Source of the DNA: Phalacrocorax aristotelis
Lineage: Eukaryota > Chordata > Aves > Suliformes > Phalacrocoracidae
Direction of reading: 5' to 3'
Assembly: GCF_949628215.1 (NCBI RefSeq)
Contig: NC_134279.1
Location: 58,573,766 to 58,637,765, forward strand
DNA length: 64,000 bases
Under the pieces are notes generated by a model. It did not search any database and had not been told where the DNA came from. It saw only the letters and a list, made by a program, of their open reading frames with translations. Numbering within the stretch: position 1 is the first letter of the stretch; every line of letters starts with the position of its first letter. Below, piece by piece: positions 1-10,400 of the stretch. The translations under genes were made by a program, and so were the position numbers.

Positions 1-570
1 GATGAAGAAAATCATTATGGGAGCGCGGGCGAGCTCCAGCTCTTCGAGCTCTCGCTGCAGGGTAACGCACGAACCAACCCCCCCAGGGGGGCTGAGTAAG
101 AAACTTCCCTTTCGGCCCAACGGTTTAACGGCTGCCCGAGGAGGGTCTCTCGCCCCCAGCATTACGGCACAGCGACCAGGCGGCGGGAGACGTGACGGGG
201 GAGGCAGGAGACCCGGCGTCCGGCGGTAACGCCTTCGGGCGACGCGGCGGCTCGGACAACCGCCGCGAGAAGGGCCAGCCCGGCCGGAGCTCGAGCCTCG
301 GGCGGCCCGTCCTAGAGGCCATGGGCACGGCGGGCGGCGGGAGTGGCCTGAGGAAGCCCCATCCGCGGCCCCAGGCTCCCGCTTGCCGGAGGCCGACACG
401 AGCGGGCGGTTCCCGACTCCCCTCCCCAGGCTGCCCGCCCCTGCGGGCCCCGCTCGACGCCCCCGAAGGGGACCGTGCGGCAGGGACTAGGAACCACGGC
501 CACTGCCCCGACGCCGCCGCCCCGGGGCCTAGGCTCCCCGCCCGCCCGTACGGCGGCCGAAGAGACTCAC
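1..570 (-). other. WDR19: Probable start of WDR19 intron 1, inside the CpG island
   Basis: This stretch lies downstream, on the minus strand, of a two-codon first exon ending at 571 and begins with a consensus-like donor (GTGAGT). It is very rich in GC and CpG. Several long open frames run through it on both strands, but they overlap each other, are dominated by Pro, Gly, Ala and Arg, and are what CpG-island sequence yields by chance. No second WDR19 exon is visible before the window ends. Confidence 0.5.
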
Positions 571-576
571 CTTCAT
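571..576 (-). CDS. WDR19: WDR19 (IFT144) first coding exon, two codons, partial gene
   Basis: On the minus strand the sequence reads ATG AAG followed at once by GTGAGT, a strong splice donor. The protein would start Met-Lys, as vertebrate WDR19 does (established knowledge, from memory). WDR19 is the neighbour downstream of KLHL5 in the same orientation on human chromosome 4p14, and KLHL5 here ends at 2,305 on the same strand, so the position and direction fit. WDR19/IFT144 is a WD-repeat and TPR-like subunit of intraflagellar transport complex A, needed for retrograde transport and membrane-protein entry in cilia. The start context has G at -3. The transcription start is not defined; it should lie between about 580 and 640. 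The rest of the gene lies beyond the left edge. The call rests on synteny plus a six-base exon, so it is probable rather than proven. Confidence 0.55.
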
Positions 577-608
577 CGCGCCCACCGCTGGCTGCGCGCC
601 CCCCTCCC

Positions 609-620
609 CGCGCATGCGCC
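609..620. promoter_or_regulatory. NRF1-like binding site
   Basis: The 12 bases CGCGCATGCGCC match the palindromic NRF1 consensus YGCGCAYGCGCR at 11 of 12 positions. The site is about 33-44 bases upstream of the putative WDR19 ATG, the usual core-promoter position for NRF1. Binding is inferred, not shown. Confidence 0.5.
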
Positions 621-639
621 ACCCGCCCAGGTCGCCGCC

Positions 640-653
640 GTCACCCCGGAGAC
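640..653. promoter_or_regulatory. X-box-like RFX site upstream of WDR19
   Basis: The 14 bases GTCACCCCGGAGAC fit the X-box pattern RYYNYY-N(1-3)-RRNRAC with a 2-base spacer. RFX factors bind such sites in ciliary gene promoters; the C. elegans WDR19 orthologue dyf-2 is a known X-box gene (established knowledge). The site lies 64-77 bases upstream of the ATG on the minus strand. It differs from the vertebrate optimum GTTGCCATGGCAAC at several central positions, so affinity is uncertain, and a loose pattern can arise by chance in GC-rich DNA. Confidence 0.4.
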
Positions 654-713
654 GAAGGGGGCGGAGGAAGGGCAGCACCATGGGCACTGGAGGGCGGGGC
701 CGCGCCCCTTCGT

Positions 714-718
714 CCAAT
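714..718 (-). promoter_or_regulatory. CCAAT/ATTGG element in the CpG promoter
   Basis: CCAAT on the plus strand (ATTGG for the minus-strand gene), about 140 bases upstream of the putative WDR19 ATG and close to a GC box at 692-700. This is a usual NF-Y position for a CpG promoter. The motif is short, so the call is weak alone. Confidence 0.35.
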
Positions 719-1252
719 GGGGAGGCGGCGGGCCGCCCGATGGCCCGGCCCCCGCCGGCGGCGGGAGGGATGCCTGAGGCGCTGCTCCCCACAGCCGCGG
801 GGAGGCGGAGAATAAAGGCACTGACCCAACAACGGCGCGCTTAGGTTGAGCTGTATTCGATTGCAAACAGTGCAGGTTTCAGCACAGAGTTTCACGGCTT
901 AGTAATTTCTTTTAAAACAATAAATAGTTCACTGAGAGCGTTAACGCCTTTAAAATTACAAATGTACAAAGACTTTGGGTATCAGACGTTTCAAACTTTT
1001 GAAAAACATTCCATGAGCTCACATCTTCCCCTTTTCCTTACAAACATGCACATATTGCCCACTGTTTTGAAAACAAAAGGAACAAGGCACAGAAAAGAAA
1101 ATACAAAAAGACGTTCCACTCAGACCATTCAAAGCAATTCTGTGTAACAGCATAGGGCTCAGGAAAGGCAAATTATAAAATACCTGAAAAATTAGATAAC
1201 TGTTAAATAAGGTAACTGATTTGATACAATCCTGCGAGGGACACACAACTCC

Positions 1253-1303
1253 CCTGTAAGATGCTGGACATGCTTACGTGGTGGCAGTTAAGCATCTTAC
1301 AGG
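1253..1303. repeat. Perfect 13-bp inverted repeat with 25-base loop
   Basis: CCTGTAAGATGCT at 1,253-1,265 is the exact reverse complement of AGCATCTTACAGG at 1,291-1,303. The 25 bases between include a further GCTTAC motif related to the arms. The structure could form a stable hairpin in RNA from either strand. It lies between the KLHL5 stop and the WDR19 promoter, either in a long KLHL5 3' UTR or in the gap. No known microRNA is recognised in it. Confidence 0.75.
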
Positions 1304-1479
1304 ATCGGGCCCTTTACACTTCAAAGTAAGCTTACTAGAAAGGCAGACAATTGTTTCATCTTATAAAATTATACTTTTCAGATTAGTGCAAAGCCTCATG
1401 TAAAAATGTATTTAGTCTAGATGTAATGGAATGCTTCAAAAATTCCAAAGTGCAAATATTAAATATAAATTGGTTAACT

Positions 1480-1485
1480 TTTAAT
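1480..1485 (-). terminator. KLHL5: Candidate KLHL5 polyadenylation signal (ATTAAA)
   Basis: TTTAAT on the plus strand reads ATTAAA on the minus strand, the commonest variant of the poly(A) signal. It is about 820 bases past the KLHL5 stop, and I saw no canonical AATAAA on this strand between the stop and the CpG island. Cleavage would fall about 10-30 bases further on, near 1,450-1,470. A weak call, since a hexamer occurs often by chance in AT-rich DNA. Confidence 0.3.
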
Positions 1486-2304
1486 CACACTTTAGAATTC
1501 TTCTAATAACTCATGCTTATAGATTTTTTTTTTTTTCCTTAAAAATAGCAAAGTAAATATAAGAACGAATGTAGAGGAAAAAGTATAATGTTCTGTATCT
1601 CACGTAGAAACTTTGAAAATCCCAAAAAGTACACTGGATCTCAAATCTCCAGCAAAAATTATTAAATAGCAGATTTCTGTTAGCATAATAAGACAATATT
1701 TAAAATAAGCCTTTGGTTAAATAAAAAGTTTGCTAAACTAGGAATGATGATAAAAGTGCAAAAGATTCACCAAATACACAACTTCATTTCCAAGGCAGGC
1801 ATTACGCCTGCTGTTTACAATGGTTTGCATTGGTTTGTCAGCCTGCACTGTAATAGCTGAGATACCTACACCCACACATTCATTACAGGCAAACTAAATA
1901 TATGGGGTCCAATCCTATTACTTTTTTCATCCAGAGACAAGACGCAATTATATCAGTGGATGCATATCCATTTAGAGCCATTCCTCTGCAGGTTTGGACT
2001 GGTAACATTTGATTATTACAGTGAGTTCTCTAATGAGCTTACTTATTTTTTCGCACTTCCTAAACAGAAGTCCTCTGCTGCCAACTGGCTGGTGGCAGCT
2101 AATCTTCTTACAAATAGAATTCCTGTGACGTATGGGTTACAAAGTGATTTTTTTTAAAAGTGCTTAAGACTTGAGACCAAACACTTCGCCGTGGGAGATA
2201 TCCTGCACCTTGTGGGTTTTTTTGGTGCACTGGTAGTTTGCTTGAGGAAAAAAGAAATTGTCTGAGTCTATGGAGGAGAATGTCATCTTCATAGAGAAAA
2301 TAAT

Positions 2305-2361
2305 TTACAGTTTTACAGTCACGACACATGCTCCAGCTCTTCCTAAGCACAATGGTGCAAC
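2305..2361 (-). CDS. KLHL5: KLHL5 coding exon 11 (C-terminus)
   Basis: Encodes the last 18 residues, [18 protein letters not shown], and the TAA stop at 2,305-2,307. This closes the Kelch propeller and matches the KLHL5 C-terminus I recall. Acceptor CAG. It is too short to stand out as an open frame and was found by extending the Kelch repeat after exon 10. Confidence 0.96.
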   Translation of the reverse strand, partial: VAPLCLGRAGACVVTVKL

Positions 2362-4365
2362 CTGTAAGCAAAAAGAAAAAAAAATCCATGAGATCAATGC
2401 AGTCAGCTTTAAGTGGTTTGGGTTTTTTTTCCCTAAAACTGACAGTGTTTAGTTAATGCTTGTAATAATATTTGTACAGCTGCAGCAGAGTGGCAATATC
2501 ACTCTTACTCTGTTAACGTGACAAAAAAATTAGCAACTTGGTCCAAAACCTGGATAAAAACACACAGAAAAGGTGAAGATATTTTATATTATAGAGTGAA
2601 GCACTTTGGAAGCAATATCAAACCCCAAGAATATGAAACACTTCCTATTGATAATTTTAATTTCTTGGTGTTACAGCAAAAAGAATCCTGTGTTATGGTA
2701 CAAACCAGACACCTGAGCTAGACAGTGCAACAACTCAGTAATGGTCGGCAAAACGATGCAGTTTTCTCTCAAACAGAAAATGCCAAACCTGACAGAGGCA
2801 ACCTCTCCCTTTTACTTAAATATTTGTTAAAATCCTGTTAAAAGTTCTTGAAATTAGAGTAATTTCCCAATCTCCATTATTTTTTTGTAAACAGAAATTA
2901 CTTCAGGCAAGACCCTTTTCTGCTGAGAATCTGTTGGACTTGAAAAGAGGAAGGTAGTTTCTAACACTCACCTTAGCTTCCGCTTTTAAATTGCATAGTA
3001 CTAAAGTGCGCGTGAATATTAGTCCGAGGTCAAAAAAAAAGGGTGTTTATGCCAACTCCCCTATTTCTTTTTTTTCCCCAGTAACAACAGACTTATCCTG
3101 AGCTGTTTGTGTCTCTGAAAAACTTCAGTTGAGAAAATTCCACTACCCTCTTTTGAGTTGCATGTAGATGAAGTGGTAGCAGACCGCTGACGTAACGAGA
3201 AGGAAGGTCCACAGACACTTCCAAATCACTCTAGGAAGCGTTCAAAACTGTCCTATATAGTGGGATCACAGGATTCAGTGTGATATAGAGGGTCAAGGCT
3301 AAGGATACAAAGGTATCTACAGTCACCACCTAGACATTATGCAAGATTCATTTATATGCAACGGTGAGAAAGACTGTTTCTCTCCTCTGGTACACACCTT
3401 TTTTTTTTCCTTTAGCAGGGGTTGTCATTACCACTGAAGACCCCAAGCTCTGATGAGGTTCCTAGATGACTTATGTTTTAAGATCTTGCAGCAGTATGAA
3501 GTGAGGAGAAATAGACAGCTCAGTTTTCTGTGTTACAAAGATTTTCATAGAGAGCAGTTCAGTCCTCTTTTTGAATTAGCCATTTGGGGCCATTACTGGG
3601 ATAGTATATTCAGGAGGTCAGAATTCAGCTGCCTAAATACTGGTGTCTAATGCTATCCTAGATGACCTCGGACACTCATCCTGGCCTGCTGCCGGACTCC
3701 AGAATGGCCTTGGTCTCCCATAGATTCTGTGCTGTATCTGCCTTCTGTGGATGTAGACACTTTTAGGGTGTCTCAAATGGCAGTAGATACCAAAGGACAG
3801 CCTGCCCAGCATATCCTTGTGTGTGCTCCTCCCACAGAGGAGCACATTCCTAGAGCTATAAAAAAGTAAAAGTAACCAAGCTTTGAATTGACAATAATGG
3901 TTTCCGATTATGAATTGAAGATTTTTTTTTTGTTTGGGGTGGGTTGTTTTGTTTTGGGTTTTTGTTTGGTTTGGGTTTTGGGTTTTTTTTTTTTGAGCTG
4001 GGTAAAGAGAAATGGGAAAAGGCTTCCTGGAAGTTGCACACACCATACATAGCATTCACATCAGGACGGGATTATTTATGAAAAGGCGTCTAAAACCGTG
4101 AAGAAATTGATAAACTTGCTGAGAGACATATTAGAGCTAAAACTAATCTACATTTATCATTGATCTTCAGAACAGGAAGTCATGTAAACAGAACCCTTTC
4201 TGACAGTTTGGGGAACATGTCAATATATTTCATGAACAGTAGCTGAAACTGTCAAAGAAAATAGCTATACTCTTGCCAAAGAAAAAAGGGCAGTTTATTA
4301 GAAGTTAACTGTCTGTTCAAGATAAATCACTGAGATGGCAGACAAAGAAAGAAAGAAAGAAAGAG

Positions 4366-4400
<35 letters not shown>

Positions 4401-7400
4401 CTCACTTGAAATAACACCATAAATAGTAGTGTATGGTCTGGTCAGAAACTATACCTGTGTCCATTCATTTGTCTGAGGGTCATAAGACTCCACTGTATTA
4501 AGGTATGTTTGACCATCATATCCTCCAACAGCATACAACTTGTCACCAAGAAGACATACTCCCACTGCATCTCTACTAATGCTCATAGAGGCCACAGCAG
4601 TCCACACATCTGTTTTTGGATCATACCTAAAAGATAATTTGTGTTATGCTCTAAAGCCATTGCCAAAATTCAATGGAAAGGACATACTGTAATTGATGCT
4701 CTCAAGGTAGTAGGAAACATGTATTATTAGGACAGCACAGATTTGTGTGTTAATGTCGAAGGACTTTTTCCCCCAAATACTCTCTTTGAAAAGGTTTCTT
4801 TAGTCATCTGGCAACATAGTCAGTACTAGCTACATACATACTTTGTGCAGCTTTCCATATAGTAATACATACATACATACACATAGAGCTGCTCTTACTA
4901 CATTTCTTATAGTATGTCTAAATGTACCACTCCAGAAACAGTTCTGCTGCTACACCACAAAAAAGCAAGTGCTTGCTTTAGGTGATAACTACTACATGTC
5001 CCAGCACAGGCTGTTAAATTTGAGTGTGGTACTAGAGTTACTTGCCATGAAAGATTACCATTTTCAAAAAAACAGCCAAAAACAGTTTGAGAAAATTCTG
5101 AGAAGATTTTGAGTTTGAGAAAATACAAAACCCTTAAGATTATTTACACCACTTCTTTAATCATAGCTCCTATCATCAGAAGCATCAGCACAGTAAAAGA
5201 CAGATGGTTTAATGAGAAACATTAAATGTGATTCTAGAATAATATCAAAATTCTTTAGAAGTCAAACTGAGAACTACGCAGGAGAGTTCATGCTATTCGT
5301 ATGTCAAGGAACATATTTTAACCTGACGGAAAGAGACAATGTTAAAAATTACAGATGCTTACAGCAGAACCAATGTAATCGCAGAGCTCTGAAGGGCTCT
5401 AAAGAACTATGCAAAGAAAATGTTTATTTGGCTAAGAGATAATAGTAAGATCATACTTGCTAAAAGCAAGTTTGGAAGATACTAGTCCTAATTTGTTTGC
5501 ATGAAAAACATAGATATAATGAGCTCTAACAATTTTAGCTGCGGTTCGCTAGTCAAAGTACTGCAGAAATGCATGCAAGCATCATAACATGAAAATACTG
5601 CCTGAAGCACATGCTGCAAATAGAAGTATAACGTAGTGAAAGAGGGTGACTGTGAGCTACACATAGAATTTACTTTTCAATTTAAGTTATTTTATAATTA
5701 ATTTATAAAGCAATGTATTTATCTGAGAAAAGCAAATTTTATTGCAAAATACAATGGTAAATACTCAGAAGCTAAGTGTGGTTTTATGAAACTGGTAATA
5801 TTTTAAAGGAACTTACTTCCATGAAGCTGATGGTCCTCAATTTCATCTCACTTAAAGAATGAGGACAAAATGCATTACAAAATGGTTTATTAAAGTAATG
5901 TGTTCTGTAACTTTGTTTCAGAGAATATTGATGCAGAAAAATATATCGACTTACTGCTTTTCTCTTGGGCTTCTAATTATCTGTATTCCTCTAAAACTTT
6001 GGTATTTTCTGAGATTTAGGTTCCCATATGCAAATCTTTCTGGGGTCTTTTTAGTGCTACTTCCACACGTTAAGTGGTTAACTGCTTGAGCAAGTCCAGC
6101 GGAGAGCTACAAAGACGATCAGTGGACTGAAGCATCTCCCTTATGAGGAAAAGCTGAGAGACTTGGGTTTGTTTAGCCTGGCCAAGAGAAGGCTGAGGGG
6201 GGATTTCATCAATACCTATAAACATCTAAAGGGTGGGTGGGTGTCAGGGCGATGGGACTGGACTCTTTTCAGTGGTGCCCAATGACAGGCCAAGGGGCAA
6301 TGGGCACAGGTTGGAACACAGGAAGTTCAACCCCAATATGAGAAAAAACTTCTTTCCTGTGAGGGTGACCGAGCAGTGGCACAGGCTGCCCAGGGAGGTT
6401 GTGGAGTCTCCTTCCCTGGAGACATTCAAAACCCGCCTGGACGCGTTCCTGTGCCCCCTGCTCTGGGTGTGCCTGCTCAAGCAGGGGGGTTGGACAAGAT
6501 GTTCTCCAGAGGCCCCTTCTAACCCCTACCATTCTGTGATTCTGTGGTATGGGCCACACTATGTATTTTGGGGTCTATTACGACACTGAAAGTTTGAAGA
6601 CTACAGCCCTGTTTTGTGGTGGGGGTTTTTGTGGTGGGTTTTTTTGTTGTGGGGTTGTTTTTTTTTGAGGTTCCATCCCGTGTCCCCCCCCCCCTATTTT
6701 TTTTTTGGTAGAGGGCAAATCACATCTCCCAGCATAAAGAAATTTAGTAAAAGGAAAAGATGGGTAATGAAGAATCACGGTAATTGTTGGGAGATAATAG
6801 GAAAGAAGAGAAGTTTTGCAATTTGGGGTGGGGGGAAGGGAAGAGAATTAAAGCATATTTCAGAAATATTTGAAATGCCAGTGAAGAATTAATGCAGTGC
6901 ATTATAAAATATTTACTGTCATTTTTAATTATTTTATGGCTCACATGGGCTTCTGCAATTGTAATACAGTCATTCATAAATAACTTCACGTAAAAACATA
7001 CCAGCTTCGGAATGACTGAATTACATGCCACTTTCCCTGTGTTGTCAAGGGATACAAGAAAGAACAGGACATTTAAGGATTTGCAAACCCTGACTGTTAA
7101 CTCTTTTAGAAGTTATTATATGAACCGATACAGACTTGTCATGTGAAAAAAGTTCTGCTTCATTTTTAAAAGCATTCCATTCCAAGTTGTTCTCAGCAAT
7201 CAATCATAATTAATTCAATGAGAGTGTTAGGGAAAAAAAAATTTTCTAGATGAAGTGCATTAGGGAGAATACGCTTTAATCTGTCTTGGCAACATTTTGA
7301 ATCATATTATGACTACATAGGATGGTTTTATACATAAGTTTCCTCTGCTCATGCTAAAAATAACACAGCTATTTTATTGGGTTTCTACTTACAGGTCTTT

Positions 7401-10400
7401 TCCATAAATCACTCTATAGACTAGTACTATTAGAATTAGTAGCAGGATATGTGTTCATCAGGATATTACCTTTCTACGCAGTCTGACAGCCTGGATGTTA
7501 AGTTTGATGCTGGGGCATCGTGACCACCTATTGCATACAAGAACCCATTCCAGGTGGTTACACCTACACCACCTCTTCTTTTCGACATCTGAGCACAGAG
7601 AGTCCATTTGTTTGTATGAGGATCAAAACATTCTACTGACTTAAGACAAGAACTTCCATCTCGACCACCAACCGCATAAAGCCTACAAAGTTAAAAAAAA
7701 AAAGTAAATAAATATTGTCTGAACAAGACAAAGTCTCCAGTGATGTATGGAGGACTTTCAAGTTTGTTAAAAAGGGAAGTTTAGAAAGAAACTTAACTTT
7801 AAATATAATGTTCTGTTGCAAAAACTCTGATAAGATTTTGCTCCAATCTTTTCCTATTGTGATGATCAATGCATAATAAAAATAATTTACAGAAAATTGA
7901 TATCTACAGCACAGCATTTATGTTCCAACCCATACATATAGCTAACATTTTCAAAATTACTTATGCGCCTTCACAGATAAAGGCACATTTCTAGTAAGAT
8001 CAGAGGGACAAATTCAGTAGTGGATCTGTGCATGCACCAACTCTGCCCTGCCTCATCTTCAGCATTCAAGTATTTTTCTGGACCTGGGCTTCAGTTTATG
8101 AGAGTGCTACATCAAGTCCCTCACACCCACTAGGTGGCCTAGTTTGCTCATTTCTAACAAAAAGGTTTCTAGCATTTGGTATTAACAAAGGATTACAACT
8201 TTTTGGAAAGGCTAGAAGAAAAAGATTGCTTTTTGGAACGCTCCATCACCGATGAATCTTTAAAACTAATCAAATAATCAATCTTGAGAAAGAGTTTATG
8301 CACAGAGTCTGTGAGCAATCTATGCTTAGAAGCAGAAATGCCCAGCACTATAATTTGCAAAGGTAGGAACTGAGAAGCCATTCTAAAAAGAAAGCAGTGC
8401 ATCAGAAGTAAAGTCCAGTTTGAGAGATCACCTGAAATATCATTAATGAAATTCTTTCATAGCCTAAGGCACATTATAGATTGGTTAAATAATCAGGCAA
8501 ACATTAGCTACTGTATATGATAATAGTGTGAAAAATTACAAGTTACTATGAAACACTATTCAAGAGGTCCTCAGTTTGAGAAACACTGTTGTTTTGTTTT
8601 TTAAATATACCGACCAACCAACTTAAATACAAACATCTTGTATATATGGTTGACCTACTAGTTCTCAGTAATAAATTTAATATCCTTTTTAAAAAAACTC
8701 ATTTCCATAGAAGTTCCCATGTTTAATAAAACAACATATTTAAGGTAAGGAATGTACTGAAGGATAGTGACAAATACTGTTGCAGTTCCAAAAAGTTTGT
8801 TTAAAAAAAAACCCCAACAATCCTTTATGCAACATAGCATTTAAATGAAGTACCCCACCTTACCTCCCCCCAAAAAGTGACAGTTTTGATTATTTATGCA
8901 GTGATTTCACATTTTGGACATGGAGAAATCTATATTAATTTCTCCATATGAAAGTTTTGAGAAAATAATCTGAAATACATCAAGTTACAGATAGATATTA
9001 CTAGAAAGTGCAGAAGTTACTGCTCGCTCAGCTGAAATGCTGTACACAGTTTTAAGCTTTTTAGCTACTGGCTAGTGTTGCTGCCTACATTATAAGTCCA
9101 GGGAACATTCTATAATAACAGAAAAATGCGAGGTTCTAATTCTGGTGCTTTTCACACACCTGGGACCCTCTGCTGAATATATGGGAAGCTTCAGACCTAA
9201 CTTAGGCATCTGAAACTGCAGCTCCAAGGCAGCCCAAGGCACTCTGCTTGCTGTTCTTCAAGTTCTTCCCTCCTTCCTGCACCCAATGAGCATTTCCACT
9301 CATTTCTGGCCTTGTTCCAGATCTCACAGGACCCTTTGTAGGTGCATTTCAGCTGTACTAATTTAGCAGGTGACTAACCTTCCAAAATAAACAAAATAGT
9401 GAAAAGCTTTTTGCTACCTTACAGTATTCAAACAGCTCAAGGGAGATGCATCAGATAGTACATAAGCAGGAAGTGAAAATCTGCGGTCAAGAGAGTGTAA
9501 ATGGCCTGCCACAACCACAGTACTACTCAGCAAATCAGGTTAGCTTTGTCTACTATGGCATTCCCATTGCCACCCTGGCAAAATATTGTTTGAATAATCC
9601 CACTACAAGGCTGGTGGAAAACTGGAAGGACTACTGGGCTCAAAGGGCTGTGATCAGCAGTGTGAAGTCCAGCTGGCAGCTGGTTAGTAGTGGCATTCCT
9701 CCCAGGCTGATATTGCTCAATGTCTTCATTAATTGTCTGAAAGATGTAACAGAAATCAGCCTTAGCAAGTTTACTAATAGTATCAAATTAAGGGGTGTTG
9801 CTGATATGCTGGAGGGCTTGGTTACTATTTGGAGAGACCTAGACAGGCTGGGAAAATGGGCTCACTGTAGTGTCATGAAGTTCAGCAAAGGCAAATGCAA
9901 GGTCCTGCACCTGGGATGGCACTTCCCACATGATACTACAGACTGGGAGCTGACAGGAGAGGAGGCAACGTAGCAAAAATAGACCCAGAAGTCCTGGCAG
10001 ACAAGAAGTCATCAGTATGCCCTTGAAGTAACGGCAGGTGATCCCCTTTATTCGGTACATAAGACTAATTCTGGATACTGTGTCCAGATTTGGGCTCTCA
10101 GTACAAGAAAGGTCTTGCCAATTGGAACAACTCAAACTGATGGTAACTAAGATGATGAGGGAGCTAGAACACATGACATACGAGGAAAGGCTAAGGAAGC
10201 TGCTTTTGTGCAGCATTAAGAATTCTTGAGACAGCTTAGGAGACATCTTACTGCTGTCTTCAGCCACCTAATGGGAGGTTATATAGAAGACAGATCATTC
10301 TCAGAGGTATTCAGTGAAAAAAGGAAGAGCAAGAGACACGTTCAAACATGGGAAATTTCAATTGGCTATTAGAAGAAGAACGTTCAGTTCAACGGTTGTC

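Larger units (their letters stand above)
1..842. promoter_or_regulatory. CpG island, probable WDR19 promoter
   Basis: The first 840 or so bases are strongly GC-rich and full of CpG dinucleotides; base composition falls abruptly to AT-rich at about 842. This is the only CpG island in the window. On the minus strand it contains GC boxes (for example 692-700), a CCAAT element at 714-718, an X-box-like site (640-653) and an NRF1-like site (609-620), all upstream of the ATG at 574-576. TATA-less CpG promoters of this kind are typical of widely expressed genes. The island sits downstream of the KLHL5 3' end, so it is not the KLHL5 promoter. Confidence 0.8.
843..2304 (-). other. KLHL5: KLHL5 3' UTR and the short KLHL5-WDR19 intergenic gap
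   Basis: Reading the minus strand from the KLHL5 stop at 2,305, this AT-rich stretch holds the 3' UTR and then the gap to the WDR19 CpG island. I find no AATAAA on the minus strand between 2,304 and 950. The best candidate poly(A) signal is ATTAAA at 1,480-1,485, which would give a 3' UTR of roughly 0.84 kb; its real extent is unknown. A 13-bp perfect inverted repeat lies at 1,253-1,303. Open frames here are short and give no recognisable protein. Confidence 0.6.
2362..4454 (-). other. KLHL5: KLHL5 intron 10
   Basis: Intronic AT-rich sequence without a recognisable gene. It holds a G/T-rich low-complexity tract (about 3,918-3,996) and a GAAA/poly(A) run (4,345-4,396). A more GC-rich patch at about 3,560-3,850 looks like an old repeat, but I cannot name the family. 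Confidence 0.8.
4627..7469 (-). other. KLHL5: KLHL5 intron 9
   Basis: AT-rich intron with a short ATAC repeat near 4,866-4,880, a CR1 3' fragment (6,086-6,547) and a G/T- and C-rich low-complexity block (6,606-6,710). I see nothing else. Confidence 0.8.

Noticed and set aside
192..815. 207-codon plus-strand frame and several overlapping frames in the first 900 bases
   Set aside because: They come from CpG-island composition (Gly/Pro/Arg/Ala-rich, open on many frames at once). None shows a domain, and the WDR19 first exon explains the region better.
3633..4055. 140-codon minus-strand frame
   Set aside because: Its core is the C/A-rich complement of a G/T low-complexity tract ([17 protein letters not shown]); no domain.
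4345..4396. A-run as the tail of a processed pseudogene
   Set aside because: No gene-like or LINE-like sequence precedes it; better called a microsatellite.
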